From Roseovarius sp. 217 (GTDB lineage Bacteria; Pseudomonadota; Alphaproteobacteria; Rhodobacterales; Rhodobacteraceae), in contig NZ_CH902584.1 in NCBI RefSeq assembly GCF_000152845.1, positions 2,737,073-2,801,072 of the forward strand: a stretch of DNA of 64,000 nucleotides. Reading direction: 5' to 3'. Below, piece by piece: positions 23,949 to 33,286 of this stretch. Below the pieces are notes generated by a model. It did not search any database, was not told the origin of the DNA, and was given only the letters and a program-made list of their open reading frames with translations. Both the position numbers and the translations under genes were made by a program. Every line of letters begins with the position of its first letter. Within the stretch, counting starts at the first letter, position 1.

Positions 23949-25178
23949 ATGCGTCGTGTCGTCGTAACCGGTCTGGGGATTGTCTCCAGCATTGGCAACA
24001 ACGCTTCTGAGGTTCTGGCCGCGCTCCGCGAGGGCCGGTCGGGCATCACCGCAAATGAGGCCATGGCCGAACATGGCTTTCGCAGCCGGGTGGCCGGGGC
24101 GATCAAGCTCGATGTGACCGAGCATGTGGAAAAGCGCGCATTACGGTTCATGGGGGGCGGGGCGGCCTATGCCTATATCGCCATGGGTCAGGCCATCGCC
24201 GATGCGGGGCTAGAGGAAAAGGACGTGATCAATCCGCGTACCGGGGTTGTCGCGGGATCGGGCGGGCCGTCCACAAGCGCCATGCTGACGGCGCATCAGG
24301 TGGCTCTGGAAACCGGATCGACCAAGCGGATCGGGCCGTTTGCCGTGCCCAAGACCATGTGTTCGACGATTTCGGCCAATCTGGCCACGTCCTACAAGAT
24401 CAAGGGTCTCAACTATTCGATCACCTCGGCCTGTTCCACGAGCCTGCATTGCATTGGCCATGCCGCGGAGCAGATCATGTTCGGCAAGCAGGATGTGATG
24501 TTTGCGGGCGGTGGTGAGGAATTGGATTGGTCGCTGTCGTGTCTCTTTGATGCGATGGGGGCGATGTCGTCCAAGTATAACGACACGCCCGCGACCGCGA
24601 GCCGCGCCTTTGACGTGGGGCGCGACGGGTTCGTGATCTCAGCGGGGGGCGGCATTGTCGTGCTCGAGGAATTGGAGCGTGCCAAGGCGCGCGGGGCCAA
24701 GATCTATGCCGAGGTGACGGGCTATGGCGCCACGTCGGACGGCGCAGATATGGTGGCGCCCTCGGGCGAGGGCGGCGAACGGGCGATGCGGCTTGCGGTG
24801 GCGACGCTGCCCGAAGGGCGGCGCGTGAGCTATATCAACGCGCATGGCACCTCGACACCCGTGGGCGATGTGGGCGAGGTCGAGGCCGTGCGGCGGGTGT
24901 TTGGTCAGGGCAGCACGCCGCCGATCAGTTCCACCAAGTCGATGACGGGCCATTCCCAAGGGGCCACGGGCGCGCAGGAGGCGATTTATTGCCTCTTAAT
25001 GCTGGAGAATGATTTCATTGCCCCGTCGATCAACGTGCAAACGCTTGATCCTGCGCTTGATCCGAAGGAGATTGCGACGGTGCGGGTGGACAAGGCCGGG
25101 CTGGATACGGTGATGACCAATTCCTTTGGCTTTGGTGGCACGAATGGCTCGATGCTGTTGAGCAAATATCACGGATGA
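23949..25178 (+). CDS. fabB: Beta-ketoacyl-ACP synthase I (FabB)
   Basis: This 409-residue condensing enzyme elongates acyl-ACPs, including the unsaturated branch. The active-site Cys is in [11 protein letters not shown] (C162), with histidines in [11 protein letters not shown] and [10 protein letters not shown] completing the Cys-His-His triad. The C-terminal [14 protein letters not shown] is typical. The start at 23949 is preceded by GAGGGAGG. It is followed by fabI after seven bases. FabA, the usual partner for unsaturated fatty acid synthesis, is not in the immediate neighbourhood. Confidence 0.95.
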   Translation: MRRVVVTGLGIVSSIGNNASEVLAALREGRSGITANEAMAEHGFRSRVAGAIKLDVTEHVEKRALRFMGGGAAYAYIAMGQAIADAGLEEKDVINPRTGVVAGSGGPSTSAMLTAHQVALETGSTKRIGPFAVPKTMCSTISANLATSYKIKGLNYSITSACSTSLHCIGHAAEQIMFGKQDVMFAGGGEELDWSLSCLFDAMGAMSSKYNDTPATASRAFDVGRDGFVISAGGGIVVLEELERAKARGAKIYAEVTGYGATSDGADMVAPSGEGGERAMRLAVATLPEGRRVSYINAHGTSTPVGDVGEVEAVRRVFGQGSTPPISSTKSMTGHSQGATGAQEAIYCLLMLENDFIAPSINVQTLDPALDPKEIATVRVDKAGLDTVMTNSFGFGGTNGSMLLSKYHG

Positions 25179-25185
25179 GACGCAG

Positions 25186-25977
25186 ATGACGAATGCAATG
25201 CAAGGCAAGCGCGGCCTGATCATGGGGGTGGCGAATGACCGCTCCATCGCTTGGGGGATCGCTCGAGCCATGCATGCGGCGGGGGCGGAGTTGGCCTTTT
25301 CCTATCAGGGTGAGAATTTTGCCAAGCGGGTGGAGCCGCTCGCGGCGAGCGTTGGGTCTGATTTTTTGCTGGATGTCGATGTGACCGACGATGCCTCGCT
25401 TGATGCGGCGTTCGAGGCAATGGCGGGGCGGTGGCCGACGATTGATTTCGTGGTGCATGCGATTGCCTATTCCGACAAGTCGGAATTGACGGGTCGGTTT
25501 TTGAACACCAGCCGCGCCAATTTCAAGCATTCGATGGAAATTTCGGCCTATTCCTTTATCGAGGTGGCGCGGCGTGCCTATCCGATGATGCAGGAGCAGG
25601 GCGGCTCTTTGATCACCCTTACCTATCAGGGGTCGAACAAGGTTGTGCCGAATTACAATGTGATGGGTGTGGCCAAGGCGGCGCTGGAATCGGCGACGCG
25701 CTATCTGGCGAATGATCTGGGGCCGGATGGGATCCGCGTCAATGCGATCAGCCCCGGACCGATGAAAACGCTGGCCGGGGCCGCGATCGGCGGCGCGCGC
25801 AAGACGTTTCGCCACACCGAGATCAATGCACCGATGCGGGCCAATGCGACGCTGGAGGCCATCGGCGGCACGGCGGTCTATCTGGCGTCGGATGCCGGGG
25901 CCTGCACCAGTGGTGAGATCATCCATGTCGATGGTGGCTATCACGTGCTGGGCATGCCGCAGGCCGAGAACCTTTGA
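25186..25977 (+). CDS. fabI: Enoyl-ACP reductase (NADH) FabI
   Basis: This 263-residue short-chain dehydrogenase-like protein catalyses the last reduction of each fatty acid elongation cycle. FabI signatures are present: GVANDRSIAWGIARAM for cofactor binding, and the Y-x6-K active site in NYNVMGVAK preceded by TYQGSNKVVP. A C-terminal HVDGGYHVLGM is typical. It lies 7 bases after fabB and is surely co-transcribed. Confidence 0.95.
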   Translation: MTNAMQGKRGLIMGVANDRSIAWGIARAMHAAGAELAFSYQGENFAKRVEPLAASVGSDFLLDVDVTDDASLDAAFEAMAGRWPTIDFVVHAIAYSDKSELTGRFLNTSRANFKHSMEISAYSFIEVARRAYPMMQEQGGSLITLTYQGSNKVVPNYNVMGVAKAALESATRYLANDLGPDGIRVNAISPGPMKTLAGAAIGGARKTFRHTEINAPMRANATLEAIGGTAVYLASDAGACTSGEIIHVDGGYHVLGMPQAENL

Positions 25978-25985
25978 TCCGGGCG

Positions 25986-26012
25986 CACGCCCCCACCAGT
26001 GGCAGGGGCGTG
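25986..26012. terminator. Hairpin between convergent fabI and RTX genes
   Basis: CACGCCCC and GGGGCGTG form an 8-base-pair stem around an 11-base loop, eight bases after the fabI stop and just before the stop of the convergent RTX gene. There is no T-tract on either side, so it may stop transcription only partially in both directions. Confidence 0.5.
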
Positions 26013-26019
26013 GCAATCC

Positions 26020-26811
26020 TCACAGGATGAAATCATCCGAGTCGAGTTGCGACAGGGTGAAATCGCGCAGGGTGAGTTCATATGCGCCAAAGTCGAGCAC
26101 GATATTGGTGCCAGAGACGCGCGCGGCACTGAGCACATCATCGAAGTCATTGACGCCGTTGATGCCGGTCAGGTCGATCTGATCGTCGCCGGGCTCAAAA
26201 TCGGTGATCACGTCGCGCCCGAACTTGAACACAAAGGTATCGGCCCCCACGCCGCCGGTCATCACGTCATTGCCATGGCCCCCGTCGATGAGGTCATTGC
26301 CCTCGCCGCCCGAGAGCGTATCGCGCCCGCCGCCGCCGCGCATGACGTCATCGCCTTCGCCGCCAGAGAGGAGGTCCGCACCGACGCCGGCATTCATCAC
26401 ATCGTTGCCGGAGCCACCGTTCATCACGTCACTGCCGGTGCCGCCCGACATCGTGTCGTTGCCCTCGCCACCGAACATCTGGTCATTGCCGGTTCCGCCG
26501 GTGAGCAGATCGTTGCCCTCGCCAGCGCCGACCGTGTCGTTACCGTCGCCACCAAAGAGGCTGTCATCGCCGCTCTCGTCGCTGAGGCTGTCATTGCCGA
26601 GGCCGCCGTAGAGCGCATCTTCGCCCTTGCCGCCCTCGATGGTGTCATTCCCTGCGCCGCCCCTGAGTTGGTCGCCATCGTCATTGCCGTTGATGGCGTC
26701 ATTGCCACTCCCGCCCAAGATTGTGTCATTGCCATCAAGTCCGACGATCTGATCCGCAAAGGCGGAGCCGATCAGGCGGTCTGCGCTGTCGGTTCCTGTG
26801 AGTTGTGCCAT
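26020..26811 (-). CDS. RTX (haemolysin-type calcium-binding repeat) protein
   Basis: This 263-residue protein is almost wholly made of RTX nonapeptides (GGxGNDxUx; for example GGAGNDTIEGGKGEDALYGG and later units), about 15 copies between residues 15 and 195. A C-terminal domain with FKFGRDVITDFEPGDDQIDL closes the repeat roll. Such proteins fold on calcium outside the cell and are exported by type I secretion through a C-terminal signal. No enzyme domain is attached. I prefer the ATG at 26811 (MAQLTGTD), seven codons inside the frame, because AAAGGGACC precedes it. A T1SS lies at 43041-47759 but a link is only conjecture. Confidence 0.9.
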   Translation of the reverse strand: MAQLTGTDSADRLIGSAFADQIVGLDGNDTILGGSGNDAINGNDDGDQLRGGAGNDTIEGGKGEDALYGGLGNDSLSDESGDDSLFGGDGNDTVGAGEGNDLLTGGTGNDQMFGGEGNDTMSGGTGSDVMNGGSGNDVMNAGVGADLLSGGEGDDVMRGGGGRDTLSGGEGNDLIDGGHGNDVMTGGVGADTFVFKFGRDVITDFEPGDDQIDLTGINGVNDFDDVLSAARVSGTNIVLDFGAYELTLRDFTLSQLDSDDFIL

Positions 26812-26976
26812 TGTCGTGGTCCCTTTGTTCATGCGCCGGAGATGGGCGCGATTGCATTCGCTGTCCCAAGTCGCAGTGACCTGGGATGTCAGGAGAACGC
26901 GTGGGCGCGAGGTTTATTCCGGGGTGGAGCTTACTTTTGCCATAATCTTGCCACGCGAAATTGTGAGGTTTCGCGA

Positions 26977-27288
26977 ATGACCCATGCGCGCCCTTTTTCT
27001 GACTCTGCCGAGACCAAAGCGGCGGCCCGTGCCCGGCGGGCGCAGCGATGGGCATGGCTGACTGGCTTTTCGCTGCTGGTTTGCGGGGTGATTGCGATAT
27101 GGCAAGAGCCTGCGCTTGCCCCTGAGGTGCATGATGGTTTGCAGGGTCTGGTCACACTGGCCCAAGGTGTGATCGACGGCAATGAGACGGTCCGCGCCAT
27201 GCTGACCCGGTTGGATGGGGGCGTCGATCTGGCAAAGGACGCAGGGCTTGATCCGGTGACTGCGCTGCTGCTGCGGGCGCAGAATTAA
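26977..27288 (+). CDS. Hypothetical single-pass membrane protein
   Basis: A 103-residue protein has a basic, Ala/Arg-rich N-terminus, one hydrophobic helix (WLTGFSLLVCGVIAIW, about 28-43) and an acidic C-terminal half. The start ATG at 26977 is preceded by GTGAGG. The same frame is open far upstream opposite the RTX gene, but that is a shadow of the repeats. Codon bias supports a real gene; function unknown. Confidence 0.6.
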   Translation: MTHARPFSDSAETKAAARARRAQRWAWLTGFSLLVCGVIAIWQEPALAPEVHDGLQGLVTLAQGVIDGNETVRAMLTRLDGGVDLAKDAGLDPVTALLLRAQN

Positions 27289-27295
27289 GCGTTGT

Positions 27296-28171
27296 TCAGA
27301 ACCACTGTCCCGGTTCCATCAGACCCAAATCCAGCAATTGCCGTGAGTGCCATTCGAAGGGAATGGAATTGTGCCATTTGAAGCTGTGGATGTCGAAGGT
27401 TGAGCCGGGATTGCGTTTGAGCGCCTTGGCGGTGCGAAAGGACACGATGGCGCTGGTCAGGTTGTGATGCCAAGGGCAGGCGTAGGTGTTGTATTCCTCG
27501 TCCGAAAAGGTGTGATCATCGCGCAGCCGCAATTCTGGTTTCGCACGAAAGAGGGCGATGCGGTCGATCTTGCGGCGTTTGGCAGGGATATGTTCCTCGT
27601 ACCGCCAGCGTAGGCCACCGTAGAAATCAAGCTGGCGTTCCTTGGGATGGTTGTGCTTGTCAACATCGGGACGGGCGAGCGCATAATAGCCGGACTTGTC
27701 CATATGGGCCGCCTCGAGACAGACGGCGTTTGGGTAGGTTTCCAGATCGTCGGCGTAGAGGTCGATCACATAGGTCAGCATCGCGTCGCGCCGTTCTTCG
27801 GTGTGAAAGGCTAGCATTTCGCCGACGGTGCGTGTCTCGCAGAATGGGTAGAACAGATACTCGGCGTTATAGCAGTAATACAGCCAGAGACCGGGGGCGG
27901 CGGCGATCAGGGCGTTGACCGCGTCGGTGAGGCTGTCGCCAGAGGCCAGATCGTGACGGATGCGGTGCAGGCCGGGGGCCTCGGTCACGTCTCGCGCCAG
28001 AGAAAACGTATCCGGCGCAAACAGCAGGACAGCGGCAAAGCCGGTGTCGAGGTGATGGCGCAGGGTGGAATTCAGCTCGGTTTCGTCCTCGGCGAACACC
28101 ATGGCAATCGGACCCTTGGCGAGCGCCTTGCCGGGGGCGGCGAGAAAGGTCTTGAGATCGGGTGCGCTCAT
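27296..28171 (-). CDS. Conserved hypothetical, glycosyltransferase-like protein
   Basis: A 291-residue soluble protein. The N-terminal half (PIAMVFAEDETELNSTLRHHL...) looks like a Rossmann-like GT-A start. The middle is rich in Tyr/Phe/Cys (LWLYYCYNAEYLFYPFCETR), and a C-terminal segment reads NTYACPWHHNLTSAIVSFRT. I recall close relatives in Rhodobacteraceae annotated as family 2 glycosyltransferases, but the donor-binding DxD is not obvious, so catalytic function is unsure. The start at 28171 is chosen over the ATG 23 codons upstream because the family sequence begins there and AGAGG precedes it. It is divergent from miaB. Confidence 0.65.
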   Translation of the reverse strand: MSAPDLKTFLAAPGKALAKGPIAMVFAEDETELNSTLRHHLDTGFAAVLLFAPDTFSLARDVTEAPGLHRIRHDLASGDSLTDAVNALIAAAPGLWLYYCYNAEYLFYPFCETRTVGEMLAFHTEERRDAMLTYVIDLYADDLETYPNAVCLEAAHMDKSGYYALARPDVDKHNHPKERQLDFYGGLRWRYEEHIPAKRRKIDRIALFRAKPELRLRDDHTFSDEEYNTYACPWHHNLTSAIVSFRTAKALKRNPGSTFDIHSFKWHNSIPFEWHSRQLLDLGLMEPGQWF

Positions 28172-28297
28172 GTTTTGGTCTGCCTCTGATCCATGCTCGT
28201 CTTTTGATGGCAGACTCCGCCAAACGCTCAGGCATTGCAAGTGCCCACTGCTGTGATGTAGTCAGGCGACCTGAACCCAATGGCGGAGGCCGGGCGC

Positions 28298-29620
28298 ATG
28301 GCGGATGTGAAAAAGCTCTATATCAAGACCTATGGCTGTCAGATGAATGTCTATGACAGCGAGCGTATGGCCGAGGCTATGGGCGGCGCGGGCTATGTCG
28401 AGACGCAAGATCCGGCAGAGGCCGATATGATCCTGCTCAACACCTGTCATATCCGCGAGAAGGCCGCCGAGAAGGTCTATTCCGAACTGGGGCGGATGCG
28501 GCAATTCAAAGATGACAAGCCCGATCTCAAGATTGGCGTGACGGGCTGCGTGGCGCAGGCCGAGGGCGAAGAAATCATGCGTCGTCAGCCATTGGTCGAT
28601 CTTGTGGTGGGTCCGCAAAGCTATCACCGGCTGCCCGAGATGGAGGCGCAGGTGCGCGCGGGCGGCAAGGCGCTTGATACGGATTTTCCGCTGGAGGACA
28701 AGTTTGACAAGCTGCGCCACCGGCCCAAGGCGGCGCGTGGTCCGACGGCGTTTTTGACCGTGCAGGAGGGGTGCGACAAGTTCTGCGCTTTTTGTGTTGT
28801 GCCCTATACGCGCGGCTCTGAGGTCAGCCGCCCTGTGGCGCGGGTGCTGGAAGAGGCGCGTGATCTGGTGGAGCGCGGCGTGCGTGAGATCACGCTCCTG
28901 GGTCAGAACGTCAATGCCTATCACGGGGCCGGTGAGGGCGGAGACTGGGGTCTTGCACGGCTCATCTGGGCGCTCAATGACATTGACGGGCTGGAGCGTA
29001 TCCGCTTTACCACGAGCCATCCGAATGACATGGATGACGATCTGATCGCAGCGCATGGCGACTGTGCCAAGCTGATGCCCTATCTGCATTTGCCCGTGCA
29101 GTCGGGCAGCGACAAAATTCTGAAACGGATGAACCGCAGCCATACTGCCGAGAGCTATTTGCGGCTGATCGAGCGGATTAGGGCGGCGCGGCCCGATATC
29201 CTTATTTCGGGGGATTTCATCGTGGGCTTTCCCGAGGAGACCGAAGAAGATTTTCAGGCGACGCTGGATCTGATCGAGGCGGTGACCTATGGCTATGCGT
29301 TCTCGTTCAAATATTCCACGCGTCCGGGCACGCCCGCCGCGGAGCGGGCGCAAGTGGCTGAGGCGGTCAAGACCGAGCGGCTGCACCGTCTGCAAGACTT
29401 GATCGCCCGTCAGCAGCGCGCGGCGCAGAATTCGATGGTCGGACGCACGGTCGGCGTGCTGTTTGAGAAGCCGGGCCGGATGCCCGGTCAGATGGTGGGC
29501 AAGTCCGATTATCTGCATGCCGTGCATGTGACCGGCGATGTGGCGGTCGGGGATCTGCGCCAAGTTGAAATCATCGAGAGTGGGCCGAACTCGCTGGCCG
29601 GGCGTCTGCTTTCGCATTGA
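28298..29620 (+). CDS. miaB: tRNA-2-methylthio-N6-dimethylallyladenosine synthase MiaB
   Basis: This 440-residue radical-SAM methylthiotransferase modifies A37 of tRNAs reading UNN codons. The N-terminal UPF0004 domain holds three cysteines for one 4Fe-4S cluster ([21 protein letters not shown]). The radical SAM domain has CDKFCAFC, and a C-terminal TRAM domain follows (about 375-440). Start at 28298 was chosen because GGAGG lies eight bases before; an in-frame ATG six codons earlier overlaps that site. Confidence 0.96.
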   Translation: MADVKKLYIKTYGCQMNVYDSERMAEAMGGAGYVETQDPAEADMILLNTCHIREKAAEKVYSELGRMRQFKDDKPDLKIGVTGCVAQAEGEEIMRRQPLVDLVVGPQSYHRLPEMEAQVRAGGKALDTDFPLEDKFDKLRHRPKAARGPTAFLTVQEGCDKFCAFCVVPYTRGSEVSRPVARVLEEARDLVERGVREITLLGQNVNAYHGAGEGGDWGLARLIWALNDIDGLERIRFTTSHPNDMDDDLIAAHGDCAKLMPYLHLPVQSGSDKILKRMNRSHTAESYLRLIERIRAARPDILISGDFIVGFPEETEEDFQATLDLIEAVTYGYAFSFKYSTRPGTPAAERAQVAEAVKTERLHRLQDLIARQQRAAQNSMVGRTVGVLFEKPGRMPGQMVGKSDYLHAVHVTGDVAVGDLRQVEIIESGPNSLAGRLLSH

Positions 29621-29808
29621 AATTTCAATGATTTCCGCGCTTTCGTGACGAAATGTGGCGTAAGCGTGGCATTGTTTCCCCATTAGCCACAATATCTGGT
29701 GGAATTTGCTTCACTTTAGGGCAATTGTTGATACTATTCTTCCCTATTATAGGGTTGGGAGCTTTGGTTTGGGTATCCTCGCCGCGGGGCAATAAAAGGA
29801 CTGGGGTC

Positions 29809-30384
29809 GTGACGAAAATCATTTCGAGAGCGCTGCGCGAACTGGTGCGGGGGGCAAGTGCCATTGCTCTTGGCATCGCGGTGATGGCGAGTGGCGTGTC
29901 TGCGCAACAGCAACGGACGGTCGTTGGGGAACGCTACATTCCCACCATCTGGGTGGACCCGGATGGATGTGAGCATTGGGTCATGGACGACGGGGCCGAA
30001 GGCTATATGAGCCCGCATGTCACGCGGCAAGGTATTCCTGTTTGTCGTGAGGCGAACCTCTGCGGCGTGGTGAATACCGATCAGCTCTTTGCCACGGATA
30101 GTTCGCGCATCGGCGCATCGGGGCAGCAACGGTTGCGTGAGTTTTTTCAGCAAGCGAATGCCGTGTCCTACACGATCGTTGGCCATACCGACAGCCGCGC
30201 CTCGGACGAATACAACATGGGTCTGTCGCTGCGCCGCGCCAATTCCGTTGCGGCAGTGGCCCGCGGAATCGGGGCCAGCATCGCGGATGTGCGCGGTTAC
30301 GGGGAACGGATGCCGAAGGCGTCTAACAACACTGCCGAAGGCATGGCGCAGAACCGCCGTGTCGAAATCCTGTGCTGGCGCTGA
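29809..30384 (+). CDS. OmpA-family outer membrane/periplasmic protein
   Basis: A 191-residue protein (GTG start after AAAGGACTGGGG) begins with a signal peptide ending GVSA near residue 32. A short module IWVDPDGCEHWVMDDGAEGY follows, ending with a second Cys (GIPVC). An OmpA-like peptidoglycan-binding domain occupies about 90-191 with TIVGHTDSRA, LSLRRANSV and QNRRVEI. It probably tethers the outer membrane to peptidoglycan. The frame runs upstream through a hydrophobic stretch, but that lacks a ribosome-binding site. The next gene shares the IWVDP module. Confidence 0.87.
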   Translation: MTKIISRALRELVRGASAIALGIAVMASGVSAQQQRTVVGERYIPTIWVDPDGCEHWVMDDGAEGYMSPHVTRQGIPVCREANLCGVVNTDQLFATDSSRIGASGQQRLREFFQQANAVSYTIVGHTDSRASDEYNMGLSLRRANSVAAVARGIGASIADVRGYGERMPKASNNTAEGMAQNRRVEILCWR

Positions 30385-30396
30385 GGGGGCTGAGCT

Positions 30397-30702
30397 ATGA
30401 AAACCTATAAAATCGCGCTCGCCCTGCCCATGGTCGGACTTTTGGCGGCCTGTGACGCGGGTCCGGACAAAACACTGGATCGCAACTTTTTTGACAAGGG
30501 CCACCTGAGCCAGATGCAGGCTGGGATCTGGGTCGATCCGAACGGCTGTGATCACTGGATCATCGACGACGGTGTGGAAGGCTACCTGTCGCAGCGTCTG
30601 GACAAGTTCGGCAAGCCGGTTTGTTCCGGCATCGCCCCGCCGACCGTTGCGACCGGTAATTTCAAACAGGGTTCCACCAATCTCATTGGCGATCCGATCT
30701 GA
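30397..30702 (+). CDS. Putative lipoprotein sharing the IWVDPxGC module
   Basis: A 101-residue protein with a lipobox (LLAAC, Cys near 19) and a mature domain containing IWVDPNGCDHWIIDDGVEGY and a later GKPVC. This module is closely similar to that in the OmpA-like protein directly upstream (12-base gap), so the two genes probably share origin and job in the envelope. The conserved Cys pair suggests a disulfide. It ends the operon, with a strong terminator after it. Confidence 0.82.
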   Translation: MKTYKIALALPMVGLLAACDAGPDKTLDRNFFDKGHLSQMQAGIWVDPNGCDHWIIDDGVEGYLSQRLDKFGKPVCSGIAPPTVATGNFKQGSTNLIGDPI

Positions 30703-30730
30703 TCCGGATCTGTGCCACTGCCAAGAAATC

Positions 30731-30760
30731 ATACGGGCCCGGTGAGGCCCGTATTTTTTT
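30731..30760 (+). terminator. Rho-independent terminator
   Basis: Stem ATACGGGCC/GGCCCGTAT (9 base pairs) with a 6-base loop is followed by seven T residues. It lies 28 bases after the lipoprotein stop and closes the OmpA-lipoprotein transcript. This is the best intrinsic terminator in the window. Confidence 0.93.
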
Positions 30761-30833
30761 CCGCCGGTTTCGGGTCATTTGAGGCTGGCTGCTTGCGCAT
30801 GGTCACGCATCTTGGCACTGTGTAAGGGAACCT

Positions 30834-31862
30834 TTGAGTCTGTGGGAGATTTGCTTGGGAAATAGCGCACCGCCCCCCGCCGCCGATATGGCCTCGATGC
30901 ATGAGGCCGTAATCGACTTCCCCGATAACATGCTGCTGATCGACCTCTGCGGCGAATATGACCGAAACCTTGCCGAGATTGAGCGCAAGCTGGGTGTTCA
31001 GATCGTCCGGCGCGGCAACCACCTGTCAGTGTTGGGAGATGATGGCCCTGTGAAGGAGGCGGCGGGCGTTTTGCAGGCGCTTTATTCCCGGCTCGAAAGT
31101 GGGCGCGCTGTTGAGAGCGGCGACGTGGACCGTGAATTGCGGATGGGCGGATCTGAGGTGGAGACCGGCGCACTGACCGGCGATCAGCTTGAGATGTTCA
31201 AGAGCGGCCCGGTCGAGATCAAGACCCGCAAGAAATACGTGGAGCCCCGCACAGAGGCGCAGAAATCCTATGTGCGGTCGCTGTTTCAGCATGAGTTGGC
31301 CTTTGGTATCGGGCCTGCGGGCACTGGCAAGACCTATCTGGCCGTGGCCGTTGGGGTCAATATGTTCATCGAAGGGCATGTGGACCGGATCATCCTGAGC
31401 CGTCCGGCGGTCGAGGCGGGCGAAAAGCTGGGTTATTTGCCCGGCGACATGAAGGACAAGGTCGATCCCTATATGCAGCCGCTCTATGATGCGCTGAATG
31501 ATTTCCTGCCCGGAAAACAGGTGCAAAAGCTGATCGAGGAAAAGAAGATCGAGATTGCGCCGCTGGCGTTCATGCGCGGGCGGACGCTGTCGAATGCCTT
31601 TGTTGTGCTGGATGAGGCGCAAAATGCGACCTCGATGCAGATGAAGATGTTTTTGACGCGTCTGGGCGAGGGCAGTCGGATGGTGATCACCGGCGACCGC
31701 ACGCAGATCGACCTTCCGCGCGGTGTGCCGTCGGGGTTGGCGGATGCTGAGCGGTTGTTGACGCGCATCCCGCAGATCAGTTTCAACTATTTCACCTCCA
31801 AGGATGTCGTGCGGCATCCGCTGGTTGCCGCGATCATCGAGGCCTATGAGGCGGAAGGCTGA
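30834..31862 (+). CDS. ybeZ: PhoH-like ATPase (YbeZ/PhoL type)
   Basis: This 342-residue protein has an N-terminal KH-like region and a P-loop NTPase core with Walker A GPAGTGKTYLAVA (near residue 160) and Walker B FVVLDEAQNAT. It is followed by ybeY, corC and lnt, the conserved ybeZ-ybeY-ybeX-lnt order linked to ribosome quality control and envelope maintenance. The start is probably TTG at 30834, four bases after AAGGGAA; the first in-frame ATG is at 30888 and has a poorer context. Confidence 0.92.
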   Translation: MSLWEICLGNSAPPPAADMASMHEAVIDFPDNMLLIDLCGEYDRNLAEIERKLGVQIVRRGNHLSVLGDDGPVKEAAGVLQALYSRLESGRAVESGDVDRELRMGGSEVETGALTGDQLEMFKSGPVEIKTRKKYVEPRTEAQKSYVRSLFQHELAFGIGPAGTGKTYLAVAVGVNMFIEGHVDRIILSRPAVEAGEKLGYLPGDMKDKVDPYMQPLYDALNDFLPGKQVQKLIEEKKIEIAPLAFMRGRTLSNAFVVLDEAQNATSMQMKMFLTRLGEGSRMVITGDRTQIDLPRGVPSGLADAERLLTRIPQISFNYFTSKDVVRHPLVAAIIEAYEAEG

Positions 31863-31868
31863 TCCGGC

Positions 31869-32357
31869 ATGCTCTGCGATGTGGTGATCGAGGACGACCG
31901 CTGGCAGGCGGCGGGACTGGAGCATTTGGCCGAACGCGCGGCGCGCGCGACGCTGGAGCATCTGAGCCTTGATCCTGAGGCGTGGGAAATCAGCGTCCTC
32001 GGATGTGACGATGCGCGGATCGCGGCGCTCAATGAGGATTTCCGCGACAAGCCGCAGCCTACGAATGTGTTGAGTTGGCCAAGTGAGGAACGCGGGGCGG
32101 AGGCGGCAGGCGTACGGCCCGGTCTGCCGGTTTCCGGTCCTGATCCCGAACTCGGGGATATCGCAATTGCTTGGGAAACCTGCCTGCGTGAAGCAGCAGA
32201 GGGCGATAAATCGCTTGCAGACCATGTGACGCACCTGATTGTGCATGCGGTGTTACATTTGCTGGGCTATGATCACCTGCGTGACCAAGATGCCACTCTG
32301 ATGGAGACAACAGAGGTGGAGATACTTGGCAAACTGGGGGTCTCTGACCCATATTAG
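31869..32357 (+). CDS. ybeY: Endoribonuclease YbeY
   Basis: This 162-residue metalloprotein has the UPF0054 zinc site in HLIVHAVLHLLGYDH (three histidines, about 122-136) and the upstream TNVLSWP motif. YbeY takes part in 16S rRNA 3'-end maturation and 70S quality control and is strongly conserved. It begins six bases after ybeZ stops and is followed by corC. Confidence 0.95.
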   Translation: MLCDVVIEDDRWQAAGLEHLAERAARATLEHLSLDPEAWEISVLGCDDARIAALNEDFRDKPQPTNVLSWPSEERGAEAAGVRPGLPVSGPDPELGDIAIAWETCLREAAEGDKSLADHVTHLIVHAVLHLLGYDHLRDQDATLMETTEVEILGKLGVSDPY

Positions 32358-32398
32358 CCGTGCTGGGGCCTTGTGCCCTGTCACCTGGAAAGAGATGG

Positions 32399-33286
32399 AT
32401 GGGCGAGAGTATAGACGGATCGTCTACGGCAGCGCAGAGCGCGCCGTCTGAAGACGAGAAGGATACCGAAGACTCGGGTGGATTTTTCCGCCGGATACTT
32501 GGGGTTTTTTCGACAACTGATGAAGCGGCAGAGGCCGAAGATCAGCATGCCGCTCCGGCAAACGGGGTGCCAGGCATGGGGAACCTGCGGCATATGGCAG
32601 TCGAGGATGTGGCCATCCCCAAGGCTGACATTGTCTCGGTCCCTGATACGATCACGAAAGAGGATCTGGTGCATGTGTTCCGCGACAGCGGCATGTCACG
32701 CCTGCCGGTTTATGACGGCACGCTGGATACCCCAACCGGCATGATTCACCTCAAGGATTTTGCGCTCAAACACGGGTTCAACGGTGGCAGTGAGGCGTTT
32801 GTTCTCAATGACATGCTGCGGCCCTTGCTCTTTGTGCCGCCCTCGATGCCGATTGGGGTGCTTTTGCAAAAGATGCAGGCGGAACGGCGGCATATGGCGC
32901 TGGTGATCGACGAATACGGCGGTGTCGACGGTCTGGTGACCATTGAGGACCTGATTGAGCAAGTCGTGGGCGAGATCGAGGATGAGCACGACATCGACGA
33001 GGGCCAATACTGGACGCTGGAAAGACCCGGCTGTTACGTGGCCTTGGCGAAAACGCCGCTGGAGGACTTTGAAGCCGAGATCGGTCAATCGCTGACCGAG
33101 TCGGATGAGATCGACGAGGAAGAGATCGACACGCTTGGCGGGTTGGTCTTTATGCTGTTGGGGCGTGTGCCGGTGCGCGGTGAGGTGATCGAGCATCCTG
33201 CGGGCCCGGTGATCGAGGTGATGGAGGCCGATCCGCGCCGGATCAAGCGGGTGCGCGTGCGCCTGCCAGAGGCGAAGAATGGCTGA
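32399..33286 (+). CDS. corC: CNNM/CorC-family CBS-domain protein (YbeX)
   Basis: A 295-residue soluble protein with two CBS domains (about 70-190; LVHVFRDSGMSRLPVYDG and HMALVIDEYGGVDGLVTIED) and a C-terminal CorC/HlyC transporter-associated domain (about 210-290). Family members are tied to Mg/Co homeostasis and, through the ybeZYX operon, to ribosome function. The ATG at 32399 is preferred over a GTG at 32360 because GGAAAGAG precedes it. Its last eight bases overlap lnt. Confidence 0.93.
   Translation: MGESIDGSSTAAQSAPSEDEKDTEDSGGFFRRILGVFSTTDEAAEAEDQHAAPANGVPGMGNLRHMAVEDVAIPKADIVSVPDTITKEDLVHVFRDSGMSRLPVYDGTLDTPTGMIHLKDFALKHGFNGGSEAFVLNDMLRPLLFVPPSMPIGVLLQKMQAERRHMALVIDEYGGVDGLVTIEDLIEQVVGEIEDEHDIDEGQYWTLERPGCYVALAKTPLEDFEAEIGQSLTESDEIDEEEIDTLGGLVFMLLGRVPVRGEVIEHPAGPVIEVMEADPRRIKRVRVRLPEAKNG

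Noticed and set aside
25999..26976. Long plus-strand open frame opposite the RTX gene
   Set aside because: Its Ala/Val/Ile-rich periodic product is the mirror of the RTX repeat DNA; only the last 103 codons (from 26977) have their own start context and were kept.
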